Shown in pieces: positions 19,543 to 27,618 of a stretch of DNA of 64,000 bases; the stretch's first letter is position 1; the number at the start of each line of letters is the position of its first letter. The DNA lies in the NCBI GenBank assembly GCA_934700615.1, contig CAKUXR010000011.1, forward strand, positions 1 to 64,000. The letters are read 5' to 3'. Position numbers and translations under genes: made by a program. Source of the DNA: an uncultured Bacteroidales bacterium. Lineage in GTDB: Bacteria; Bacteroidota; Bacteroidia; Bacteroidales; UBA932. The notes under the pieces are model-generated. The model saw only the letters and a list, made by a program, of their open reading frames with translations, was not told where the DNA came from and made no database searches.

Positions 19543-22500
19543 ATGCAAAGCAAAGGTGCAATCAAATTTGTAGCGGTTCTGCTTGCAATCGCCTGCCTCT
19601 GGCAGCTGTCTTTCACTCTTGTGACCAACATTCAGGAGAAAAAAGCAGCGGCTTATGCTGAGAGTCAGGTAGAAGCATTCAAGCAGTCTGCTGACTATGC
19701 CAAAGTCCTCGATGTGGACAAGGCTTATGTCCTGGATTCCCTCGCAAAGAACTACAATCGCAGGTACATTGATTCTATTTCTAGCGAGAAAGTCTATTTC
19801 GGATACACTTACAAAGACGTAAAAGCTAAGGAAATCAACCTTGGTCTTGACCTTAAGGGCGGTATGAACGTTATGCTTCAGGTTCAGCTTGAAGACCTCG
19901 TGAGTGCTCTTGCAGGTGAAAACAAGACTCCTGAGTTCAACAAGGCTGTCGCTCTTGCGAAAGAACGCAGCGTGAACTCACCTGACGATTACATCACATT
20001 GTTCGCACAGGCATGGAAGGAAGTTTCCAACGGTCAGAGACTTGCACAGGTGTTCGGAACATATGAACTCTCTTCTCGTATCAACCCTCAGTCAACTGAT
20101 GATGAGGTTCTTACCGTGATCAGAGAGAATGCAGAGAGCGCTATCGCGAACTCATTCAACGTGCTCCGTAACCGTATCGACCGTTTCGGTGTTACCCAGC
20201 CATCTATCCAGAGACTTGGAAACAGCGGCCGTATTCTTGTCGAGCTCCCAGGCGTAAAAGAGCCAGAGCGTGTAAGAAAGCTGCTCCAGGGTACTGCATC
20301 CCTCGAGTTCTGGACAACTTATGACAATACTGAAATCGCTCCATATCTCCAGGAGGCTGACGCTGCACTCGCAGTTACAGCAGCTGAGGATTCCACATTG
20401 ACAGCATCTGCAGAGGAGGCTGCAGCAGACTCTTCAGTTCTCGCCCGTGAGCTCAGCAACAGCAGCGACGCTCAGACCGCAGCACAGAGAGCAGCTCATC
20501 CGCTCTTCTCGGTTCTCCAGCCTTCAGGCTTCAGAAGCGGTGCCTGCATCGGTTTTGCACAGGGCAGCGATACTGCAAGGGTGAACAGACTCCTCAAATC
20601 TCCTGAGGTCAGAGGCATTTTCCCTCCAGAGTTCAGACCAATGTGGTCAGTAAAGCCTTCTGAGTACGTTCAGGGCGGCAACATCTTCGAACTCGTTGCC
20701 ATCAAGGCTGCTACAAGAGACGGAAAGGCTCCTCTCGACGGAGGCGCAGTTACCGATGCCCGCGTATCTTACAGCGGCCAGGGTGTGAACAAGGGAAATC
20801 CTACTGTGTCAATGTCAATGAATGCAGAGGGCGCTTCCATCTGGGCTCGTCTTACAAAGGACAATATCGGAAAACAGATTGCCATCGTTCTTGATGACCT
20901 CGTATATTCTTATCCTAACGTGAACTCTGAAATCTCAGGCGGTAACTCTGAAATTTCAGGACACTTCGGAGTAGAGGAGGCAACTGACCTTGCCAACGTA
21001 TTGAATTCAGGTAAGCTTCCTGCACCTGCAAAGATTATCCAGGAGCAGGTCGTAGGTCCTTCACTCGGATCAGAGTCCATCAGGGCAGGTCTCATCTCAT
21101 TCATCATCGCCTTCCTCCTGGTGCTCGCTTACATGGTATTCTTCTACAGCGGCGCCGGTGTGGTTGCTGATATCGCGCTTCTTGTCAATGTTCTCTTCCT
21201 GTTCGGTACACTCGTATCATTCGGTGCAGTATTGACATTGCCGGGTATTGCCGGTCTCGTCCTCACAATGGGTATGGCGGTCGATGCCAACGTGATTATC
21301 TATGAGCGTATCAAGGAAGAGCTTGCAGCAGGCAAGGGTCTTTCAAAGGCTATCGCTGACGGTTATTCCAACGCTTACTCTGCAATTATCGACGGTCAGG
21401 TAACCACATTGCTTACCGGTATCGTTCTCTTCGTGTTCGGTTCAGGTCCTGTCCAGGGCTTCGCTACCACACTTATCATCGGTATCATCACATCTGTCAT
21501 CACTTCTATCTTCATTACAAGAATCATATTTGACGACAGAGTTACCAAGGGCAAGAACGTATCTTTCGAGAACAACCTTACAAAGGATTTCCTCAAGCAC
21601 ACTCATTTCGATTTCATCGGCAAGAAGAAATTCTCTTACATGTTCTCAGGCGTTCTCATCGTAATCGCCATTTTGTCTATCGGCTTCAAGGGCTTTACCT
21701 ATGGTGTTGACTTCACCGGTGGTCGTACATACGTCGTAAGATTTGACGCTCCTGTTACTGCTGAGGCCGTCAGAGAGGCTACCGAGAAGGAATTCAACGA
21801 GTCTGTAGAGGTTAAGCAGTTCGGTGGTGACAGCCAGATGAAGATTACTACCAAGTATAAGGTTGAGAATGAGTCAAGCGAGGTTGACGCAGAGGTTGAG
21901 TCAATGCTTTATCACGCATTGAAGGGCTTCTTCGCAGAGAAGGATATGACAATCGACGAGTTTACTTCTACTCTTGACAACCCTAACGGTATCATTTCTT
22001 CTGACAAGGTAGGTCCTACTATCGCCAACGATATGAAGAGATCAGCAATCATCGCCGTGCTTATCGCGCTGTTTGTAATCTTCGCTTATATCGCAGTTCG
22101 ATTCAACGGCTGGGCATGGGGTCTCGGCGGTGTCGTTTCACTTGCACATACTGCAATCATCGTCATCGGATTCTTCTCATTGTTCTCCGGAATACTTCCG
22201 TTCAACCTTGACGTTGACCAGACCTTCATCGCGGCGATCCTTACCATCATCGGTTACGCTATCAATGATAACGTGGTGATCTTCGACCGAATCCGTGAGT
22301 ACAAGACTCTGCATCCGAAGGCTGATTTGAGAACCAATGCAAACCAGGCTATCAACAGCACCCTTACCAGAACAATCAATACTTCTGTATCAACCCTCGT
22401 TACTATGCTTGCTATCGCAATCTTCGGTGGTGAGTCCATCAGAGGTCTCTCAGTAGCATTGATCCTCGGTATCTGCTTCGGTACCTATGCATCTATCTTC

Positions 22501-22572
22501 ATCGGTACTCCAGTGATGTATGATGTAACAGCATTCATTGAAAAGAGAAAGGCTGCAAAGTCTTCTAAATAA
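19543..22572 (+). CDS. secDF: Protein translocase subunit SecDF (fused)
   Basis: SecD and SecF use the proton gradient to help pull exported proteins through SecYEG. The fusion, about 1009 residues, is standard for Bacteroidota. An N-terminal transmembrane helix is followed by the SecD motif EINLGLDLKGGMNVML, the large P1 periplasmic domain with a Bacteroidota-type Ala/Ser-rich insertion (about residues 280-330), the five-helix block with MGMAVDANVIIYERIKEEL, then SecF with GFTYGVDFTGGRTYVVRFD and IIGYAINDNVVIFDRIRE. ATG at 19543 is preceded by A/T-rich sequence and no Shine-Dalgarno. Codon use is strongly biased, as expected for high expression. Confidence 0.97.
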   Translation: MQSKGAIKFVAVLLAIACLWQLSFTLVTNIQEKKAAAYAESQVEAFKQSADYAKVLDVDKAYVLDSLAKNYNRRYIDSISSEKVYFGYTYKDVKAKEINLGLDLKGGMNVMLQVQLEDLVSALAGENKTPEFNKAVALAKERSVNSPDDYITLFAQAWKEVSNGQRLAQVFGTYELSSRINPQSTDDEVLTVIRENAESAIANSFNVLRNRIDRFGVTQPSIQRLGNSGRILVELPGVKEPERVRKLLQGTASLEFWTTYDNTEIAPYLQEADAALAVTAAEDSTLTASAEEAAADSSVLARELSNSSDAQTAAQRAAHPLFSVLQPSGFRSGACIGFAQGSDTARVNRLLKSPEVRGIFPPEFRPMWSVKPSEYVQGGNIFELVAIKAATRDGKAPLDGGAVTDARVSYSGQGVNKGNPTVSMSMNAEGASIWARLTKDNIGKQIAIVLDDLVYSYPNVNSEISGGNSEISGHFGVEEATDLANVLNSGKLPAPAKIIQEQVVGPSLGSESIRAGLISFIIAFLLVLAYMVFFYSGAGVVADIALLVNVLFLFGTLVSFGAVLTLPGIAGLVLTMGMAVDANVIIYERIKEELAAGKGLSKAIADGYSNAYSAIIDGQVTTLLTGIVLFVFGSGPVQGFATTLIIGIITSVITSIFITRIIFDDRVTKGKNVSFENNLTKDFLKHTHFDFIGKKKFSYMFSGVLIVIAILSIGFKGFTYGVDFTGGRTYVVRFDAPVTAEAVREATEKEFNESVEVKQFGGDSQMKITTKYKVENESSEVDAEVESMLYHALKGFFAEKDMTIDEFTSTLDNPNGIISSDKVGPTIANDMKRSAIIAVLIALFVIFAYIAVRFNGWAWGLGGVVSLAHTAIIVIGFFSLFSGILPFNLDVDQTFIAAILTIIGYAINDNVVIFDRIREYKTLHPKADLRTNANQAINSTLTRTINTSVSTLVTMLAIAIFGGESIRGLSVALILGICFGTYASIFIGTPVMYDVTAFIEKRKAAKSSK

Positions 22573-22594
22573 TAAGACTTACAGATAAGTTTTT

Positions 22595-22634
22595 AAGGCC
22601 GGCTGGATTAGCTTCCAGCCGGCCTTAATTTTAT
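22595..22634 (+). terminator. secDF terminator
   Basis: A perfect 13-bp stem (AAGGCCGGCTGGA at 22595-22607 with TCCAGCCGGCCTT at 22614-22626) is followed by AATTTTAT. Confidence 0.9.
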
Positions 22635-22793
22635 CTATGCGTACCTGCTCTACAAGCCGCAATATATTGTCAAGCGTGCTGAGTGTCAGCTGCGTATATG
22701 ACGCTTAAAATAAATCGTTTGCCTGCATTTGTAGGGCCATTTGTCGATTGCAGTGTCGGGCTAGCCCGCTCTCTGATATGCAAGTATATGATA

Positions 22794-22832
22794 CAAAAAA
22801 ACGCCGGAAATGACGATTGCATTTCCGGCGTT
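22794..22832 (-). terminator. Terminator of the TPR lipoprotein gene
   Basis: AACGCCGGAAAT and ATTTCCGGCGTT form a 12-bp stem; read on the minus strand it is followed by a run of seven T. The 160 bases between this and the secDF terminator hold nothing I can identify. Confidence 0.88.
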
Positions 22833-22863
22833 ATGATGAACAGCGCTAAAGCGCTATCTGGAA

Positions 22864-24501
22864 TTATCTGTACTGAGCGAACTCGATATCCTTCTCAGCG
22901 CGAGCCTTGAGCTCAGCGTTTGCGCTAGCCTTCTCAAGATATGTCTTGACGTCAGCAGCCTTACCCTGACGGGCAGCGATGATAGCGCGGAGGTAGTTAG
23001 CTCTAGGGCACTGGCACTTGAGAGCGGCAGCAGCCTCAGCCGGTTTGCCTACGAGTACATCAGCGAGAGCCTCGTTGAATGAGTTTGTACCCTTGAGAGC
23101 GGCAGCAGCCTTCTCATAGTTACCGTTGAGAATGTCAACTACAGCCTGGTTTTCTTTAGCACCTGCAGCAGCGAATGACTTCTGTGCAGCAGCGAGGTCA
23201 CCCTTACGGAGAGCGATGACACCATTAGCGTTCTCGAGGTCAGCATCTTTGGTCTGAACCTTAGCGAATGCGTTCTCAGCAGCCTTGAGGTCGTCTGTAT
23301 TGAGATAGAGTACGCCGAGGTTGAACTGAGCGCGGTCGCTGTTGTATTTCTCGACAGCCTTCTTGTAGAGAGCCTCTTTTGTCTTGGCGTCTCTTACGAG
23401 AGTAGCTGAACGGAGGAGAGCCTCTTCGTCAAGAACATCGCTGTTCTCTTCAACGAGCTTGAGGAGCTCATCCTTGGTGTAGTTCTGATATTCAACGTTA
23501 GCGATGAATCTTGCACGACGGAGTTCAGGGAGAACCTCTTTCTTAAGAGTTGTGTAAACTTCAGACATGTTCTTGATCTCGCTCTCACGAACTGCAGGAT
23601 CGCTGTACATAGAAAGAACGCGGATGATGAGATCCTTATCCTCGATGTTAGACTCAGCAACGAGCTCCTGGAAGCCTTCCCAGTCCTGACCTACGCTCTT
23701 CACAGCCGGATCAGAAACCTCTTTGCCCTTAACGACCTTGCTCCAAGCCTTGTCAGCGCTCTTAGAACGCTTGTCAGAAAGTTTGGCGTTCAGGTCCTGT
23801 CCGCCATCTGGAGATGCGTATGCAACAACCTCAGTTCCCTTGAGGGTCTTTCTGTCGTTGTTCTTGATCTCATCGAGAGCTGCCTGGAAATCCTTGATAG
23901 ACTCTGATTTCAGCTCTTTGCTGCGGACATCAGCAGAATTGATAGTGTAAAGAATCTGGCCTTCAGCTGTCTGAGGGATAACCTCCTGGTAGTTGTCAGC
24001 CTTGTAAGCTACTGAACCGAGACCCTCGCCGATACCAACGAGCATGTAAGTTGTGTTAGCTCCGTCAGCAACCTTCTTTACAGGAAGATCAACTGATTTC
24101 TTCTTGTATTTTACGACACCGCGGAGTTCGAGGTGAGACTGCTCCATACCCTTTACATAGTCGAAGTGAACTCTTTCTGTAACGGTCTGGCCGTCTGAAG
24201 AAACTACGGTGTAGTTGTCCTTAACTTTTTCGCCCTGATACATGAATGGAGTCATGGTAACCTCGCCTCCATCATAAACGAGAACTGGAGTAACCTCGAG
24301 GATAGCCTTCGGATGGAAGTAGTCAGCAGGATAGGTTACAGATACAGTTGCGTCGATTTTACCGGCTACAACTTCAAGTGGTGAAGGATCGCAGTTCACG
24401 ATAACGCTCTCTGCCATCTCAGCCATCTTCTCAGGAGAAGCACAAGCAACAGCTGCAAGTCCCATGACTGCGACTGCCAATGATTTGATTTCCTTTCTCA
24501 T
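22864..24501 (-). CDS. TPR-containing OmpA-like lipoprotein
   Basis: A lipoprotein signal ends at VACAS (Cys near residue 20). Residues 30-180 form beta-rich domains. Residues about 185-290 resemble an OmpA-like peptidoglycan-binding fold: a strand, then GTEVVAYASPDGGQDLNAKLSDKRSKSADKAW, similar to the ..G.aS..G....N..LS..RA.. pattern. The C-terminal third has tetratricopeptide helices (AQFNLGVLYLNTDDLKAAENAFAKV; ANGVIALRKGDLAAAQKSF). This layout is common in abundant Bacteroidales outer-membrane lipoproteins. The exact role is unknown; a structural link between outer membrane and peptidoglycan is inference. Strong codon bias suggests high expression. Confidence 0.8.
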   Translation of the reverse strand: MRKEIKSLAVAVMGLAAVACASPEKMAEMAESVIVNCDPSPLEVVAGKIDATVSVTYPADYFHPKAILEVTPVLVYDGGEVTMTPFMYQGEKVKDNYTVVSSDGQTVTERVHFDYVKGMEQSHLELRGVVKYKKKSVDLPVKKVADGANTTYMLVGIGEGLGSVAYKADNYQEVIPQTAEGQILYTINSADVRSKELKSESIKDFQAALDEIKNNDRKTLKGTEVVAYASPDGGQDLNAKLSDKRSKSADKAWSKVVKGKEVSDPAVKSVGQDWEGFQELVAESNIEDKDLIIRVLSMYSDPAVRESEIKNMSEVYTTLKKEVLPELRRARFIANVEYQNYTKDELLKLVEENSDVLDEEALLRSATLVRDAKTKEALYKKAVEKYNSDRAQFNLGVLYLNTDDLKAAENAFAKVQTKDADLENANGVIALRKGDLAAAQKSFAAAGAKENQAVVDILNGNYEKAAAALKGTNSFNEALADVLVGKPAEAAAALKCQCPRANYLRAIIAARQGKAADVKTYLEKASANAELKARAEKDIEFAQYR

Positions 24502-24618
24502 GATTGATAAAATAAATGTTTTTTATAACTGAATTGTAAATTTCTCCAAATTTTGCGCCAAGTTACTAATATTTTTGCGATTTTCGATGGCATGGCTTTA
24601 TAATTTCAATCGATTTTG

Positions 24619-24626
24619 TAACTTTG
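24619..24626 (+). promoter_or_regulatory. -7 box TAACTTTG of the regulator-lptE-secG operon
   Basis: Perfect TAnnTTTG match only 8 bases before the ATG at 24634, so the transcript would be leaderless or nearly so. Confidence 0.6.
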
Positions 24627-24633
24627 TCTTGAT

Positions 24634-25914
24634 ATGGATACACAAGACTTACAGAAACTTAAAAATAAGTACGACATAATCGGTAATGATCCGGCCCTGA
24701 ACAGGGCTCTGGAGATGGCTGTAGCTGTGGCTCCGACCGACCTGACAGTCCTTGTGACAGGCGAAAGCGGAGTCGGAAAAGACAACATTCCGAAGATAAT
24801 CCACCAGTTCAGCAGGAGGAAAAACGCAAAGTATTTTGCTGTAAACTGCGGTGCGATTCCGGAGGGTACCATTGACTCGGAACTTTTCGGTCATGAAAAG
24901 GGTTCTTTTACCGGGGCGATTGAGGCCCGCAAGGGTTATTTCGAGGAGGCTGACGGCGGTACGCTTTTTCTGGACGAGGTGGGTGAATTGCCGCTTTCTT
25001 CCCAGGCCAAGCTCCTCAGGGTGCTGCAGTCCGGGGAGTACATCCGTGTCGGTTCGTCGAAAGTAAGCAAGACAGACGTGCGCGTCATTGCCGCCACCAA
25101 TGTCAATCTGATGTATGCCGTCTCGCAGGGAAAGTTCAGGGCTGACCTGTACTACAGGCTCAATGCCATCCAGATCACCATGCCTGCACTCCGTGACCGC
25201 AAAGAGGATATCTATCTGCTGTTCAGGAAGTTCACTTCGGATTTTTCCGAGAAATACGGCATGAGCAAGATAACATTGACACACGATGCGATAGAACTTC
25301 TCACCAAATACCGCTGGCCGGGAAACATACGACAGTTGCAGAACGTCGCCAATACCGTGTCCGCGCTTGAGGGCCAGAGGCTTGCGCCGGGTCTCACGAG
25401 GTGCGAGATTGATGCTGCGTCTCTCTCGTCATACCTGCCGAAAGAGGAGGCTGAGTCAATGCCGGTGCAATATAAACGTGAGGGGAGCACCATCAATGAT
25501 GATGAAAAGCAGGAGATATACAAGGCCTTGTATGCCCTCAATGCCGAGGTCAACAAGCTGAAGGCTATTGTCGCTTCAGGGAATTTCCGTCAGGCTGCCG
25601 AGCCGGTGCATGACGACAGGAAGACATTGGCCCCTCCGGCTTATGACATGGGCGGAAGTTATGTGTCCAAGCCTGAACCTGACTGGGCCGCTGACAATCA
25701 GGATGTTGATGTTCAGGACCATAGAGAAGAGGTGAAGGAGGCGGAGAAGCTTGACAACTGCTCGATTGAGCAGGCTTATCAGGATATGATCCATAAGGCT
25801 CTGGAGAAGTATAACGGAAACAGAAAGAAAGCCGCCAAGGAACTCGGAATCTCCGAGAGGACATTGTACCGCAAGATATCCAAGGACGGAAAAGATGCCA
25901 AGGCGGGCGAATAA
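24634..25914 (+). CDS. Sigma54-type AAA+ transcriptional regulator (no receiver domain)
   Basis: Bacterial enhancer-binding proteins of this family remodel RNA polymerase-sigma54 using ATP. Walker A (GESGVGKD, about residues 43-50), the sigma54-contact loop GSFTGA (usually GAFTGA), Walker B (GTLFLDEVGEL) and the arginine-finger region (RADLYYRLNAIQI) are present. A Fis-type helix-turn-helix lies at the C-terminus (KALEKYNGNRKKAAKELGISERTLYRKI). There is no N-terminal receiver or sensory domain. Walker A ends in Lys-Asp where Lys-Glu/Thr is usual. First gene of an operon with lptE, a TPR protein and secG, a linkage common in Bacteroidales. Confidence 0.92.
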   Translation: MDTQDLQKLKNKYDIIGNDPALNRALEMAVAVAPTDLTVLVTGESGVGKDNIPKIIHQFSRRKNAKYFAVNCGAIPEGTIDSELFGHEKGSFTGAIEARKGYFEEADGGTLFLDEVGELPLSSQAKLLRVLQSGEYIRVGSSKVSKTDVRVIAATNVNLMYAVSQGKFRADLYYRLNAIQITMPALRDRKEDIYLLFRKFTSDFSEKYGMSKITLTHDAIELLTKYRWPGNIRQLQNVANTVSALEGQRLAPGLTRCEIDAASLSSYLPKEEAESMPVQYKREGSTINDDEKQEIYKALYALNAEVNKLKAIVASGNFRQAAEPVHDDRKTLAPPAYDMGGSYVSKPEPDWAADNQDVDVQDHREEVKEAEKLDNCSIEQAYQDMIHKALEKYNGNRKKAAKELGISERTLYRKISKDGKDAKAGE

Positions 25915-25926
25915 AGCATTGAAAGG

Positions 25927-26463
25927 ATGATAATCAGAGGACATAGAAGCATTTTGGCATTGACAGGAATCGTCCTGTCATTGATATTTGCCGCGCTGGT
26001 GGTTCACTCCTGCGGAATATATTCATTTACAGGAACTTCCATTCAGTCGGATGTCAAGACGGTCACTATAAACTATTTCGAGTACAAGGCTCTCAAGGTG
26101 AATCCTACATTGAGCAACAGCCTGACCGAGTCGCTTAAGGACAAGTTCCGCAAGATGACCCGTCTGGAGCAGGTGGATATGGACGGAGACCTGGAGATAA
26201 CAGGTTCGGTCACAGGGTATGACGTGAGGGCTATGGCGGTGACTGCCAATGAAGTGGCCGCGCAAAACAGGCTTACGGTCACGGTCCGCATTGACTTTGC
26301 GAACAGGAAGTATCCGGAGGATGATTTCCAGAGCAAGTCGTTTTCCGCTTATGCCGACTATGACTCCACGCAGTCTCTTGATGCTGTGGAGAGTACGCTC
26401 TGCGACGAGATTATCGAGAAACTCTGCGAGGATATTTTCAATGCTACTGTAGCTAACTGGTAA
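25927..26463 (+). CDS. lptE: LPS assembly lipoprotein LptE
   Basis: LptE plugs the LptD barrel and helps insert lipopolysaccharide into the outer membrane. The N-terminus has a hydrophobic stretch and lipobox ending VHSCGIYSFTG, with the Cys-Gly-hydrophobic-Tyr-Ser-Phe-x-Gly signature of Bacteroidota LptE, then the mixed alpha/beta fold (VKTVTINYFEYKAL, LEITGSVTGYDV). 178 residues is family size. It begins 12 bp after the regulator gene and its stop codon overlaps the next ATG. Confidence 0.88.
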   Translation: MIIRGHRSILALTGIVLSLIFAALVVHSCGIYSFTGTSIQSDVKTVTINYFEYKALKVNPTLSNSLTESLKDKFRKMTRLEQVDMDGDLEITGSVTGYDVRAMAVTANEVAAQNRLTVTVRIDFANRKYPEDDFQSKSFSAYADYDSTQSLDAVESTLCDEIIEKLCEDIFNATVANW

Positions 26464-27083
26464 TGAGTATGGAGCAGAAAGCTATAAATCTCAAGTCATT
26501 GACAATGGATGAGTTGGCAGGAGTTGTCAATCTTTATCCTTGGTATGGTGCGGCGAGGAAGGAACTCTGTCAGCGCATGGCGGGAATGGGCGGCGAATCC
26601 TGGGGCGTGTCCCAGTTTTCCGACCAGGCGATGTATGTCGGGGACAGGGGAATGATTGCCGAGATAATGAGGCAGGGAAAGAGCGCTGATTACGCCGACA
26701 AGGACCTGGAAAGTCTGCTCGGGACCTACATTGACGAGAAAAAACGGGAGGAGAACTCCAAGACGGAAAGCGAAGGCAGGAAGGTACATGTGGTCGGAGG
26801 CGATTTCTTTTCACAGACTGACTATGAGAAAGTCAGAAAGGCGGAAGACAATGTGTTTGTTCCTCAGCCGATAAAGAAAAAGGCCGGTCAGGAGTCCCCG
26901 GAGGGTGGTCCGGGACTGGATTTCTGCACAGAGACATTGGCGCAGATTTATGCGGAGCAGGGCTATTTCGAGCAGGCCAGGAAAATTTATGCTAAACTAA
27001 TTTTGGCATTCCCGGAAAAAAGTGCTTACTTTGCATCCCTTATTAAAGAATTGGACAAATTGATAAATAATCAATCATTATGA
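26463..27083 (+). CDS. Conserved TPR-like protein of the lptE-secG operon
   Basis: I do not know a function for this protein. The ATG overlaps the lptE stop codon by one base, and the end overlaps secG by four, so translation is probably coupled. No signal peptide is seen. Residues 1-100 are helical and charged. The C-terminus is a tetratricopeptide-like pair (ETLAQIYAEQGYFEQARKIY, then LILAFPEKSAYFASLIKELD). The position between lptE and secG is conserved in Bacteroidales, which argues for a real gene with a housekeeping role. Confidence 0.8.
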   Translation: MSMEQKAINLKSLTMDELAGVVNLYPWYGAARKELCQRMAGMGGESWGVSQFSDQAMYVGDRGMIAEIMRQGKSADYADKDLESLLGTYIDEKKREENSKTESEGRKVHVVGGDFFSQTDYEKVRKAEDNVFVPQPIKKKAGQESPEGGPGLDFCTETLAQIYAEQGYFEQARKIYAKLILAFPEKSAYFASLIKELDKLINNQSL

Positions 27084-27442
27084 ACATAGTTTTTACTATT
27101 CTTGTTAGTCTTGTTGTTATCGCAAGTATTCTGCTTACTATCGCAGTTCTTCTTCAGAACGGAAAGGGCGACAGCATGGCAAGCAACTTCGTTGCAGGTA
27201 ACCAGACTTTCGGTGTAAGACAGACTGCCAATATCCTTGAGAAAGTTACATGGGGCCTTGTCGCATTTATCGTTATCGTATCAGTTATTTCTTCTTTCAC
27301 TATGGGAACTACTGGTACTCAGGTAGATATCACCAATAAGATCGAGGGAGCGGCTACAGAGCAGCCTGCATTCCCTTCAGCTCCATCTCAGACAGCACCT
27401 GCACAGCAGGCTGATACCCAGAACGCTGCAGAGGCGGAGTAA
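27080..27442 (+). CDS. secG: Preprotein translocase subunit SecG
   Basis: SecG is the non-essential small subunit of the SecYEG channel. Two transmembrane helices are visible (residues 3-24 and about 55-75), joined by the conserved loop LLQNGKGDSMASNF. The C-terminal tail is Ala/Pro/Gln-rich and acidic, which is usual for Bacteroidota SecG. The ATG overlaps the upstream stop (ATGA). Last gene of the operon. Confidence 0.94.
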   Translation: MNIVFTILVSLVVIASILLTIAVLLQNGKGDSMASNFVAGNQTFGVRQTANILEKVTWGLVAFIVIVSVISSFTMGTTGTQVDITNKIEGAATEQPAFPSAPSQTAPAQQADTQNAAEAE

Positions 27443-27469
27443 TAATCTGACAAGATAAATCTCCGGATA

Positions 27470-27508
27470 TGACAAATTGTCAGTAATCCGGGTCGGGAAT
27501 ATAATTTG
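27470..27508 (+). promoter_or_regulatory. clpB promoter with overlapping palindrome
   Basis: ATAATTTG at 27501-27508 is one mismatch from TAnnTTTG, and ATTG at 27476-27479 lies 21 bases upstream in the -33 position. A perfect 13-base palindrome, TGACAAATTGTCA (27470-27482), covers this -33 element and could be a repressor operator. Confidence 0.5.
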
Positions 27509-27510
27509 AA

Positions 27511-27546
27511 CTATAGCCGTTTGTTCTTCGGAGCAGACGGCTATAG
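27511..27546 (+). other. 16-bp UUCG-capped hairpin in the clpB leader
   Basis: The 36 bases fold into one uninterrupted 16-pair stem (three G-T pairs) closed by a C(TTCG)G tetraloop, an exceptionally stable RNA hairpin. It begins just after the predicted -7 box, so it would be at or near the 5' end of the clpB mRNA. No T-run follows, so it is not an intrinsic terminator. Possible roles: mRNA stabiliser, thermosensor part or small RNA. Confidence 0.65.
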
Positions 27547-27618
27547 CCCGTTAGAGGTGTTGCCGCTCCCAAGGTCAGTGCCTCGGGTGGTTCCGGAGAC
27601 AAAAAGGAGATTTATTAT

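Noticed and set aside
27547..27618. Possible SRP RNA or other known small RNA after the clpB hairpin
   Set aside because: The conserved GGAA tetraloop and asymmetric-loop sequences of 4.5S RNA are absent, and no other family fits.
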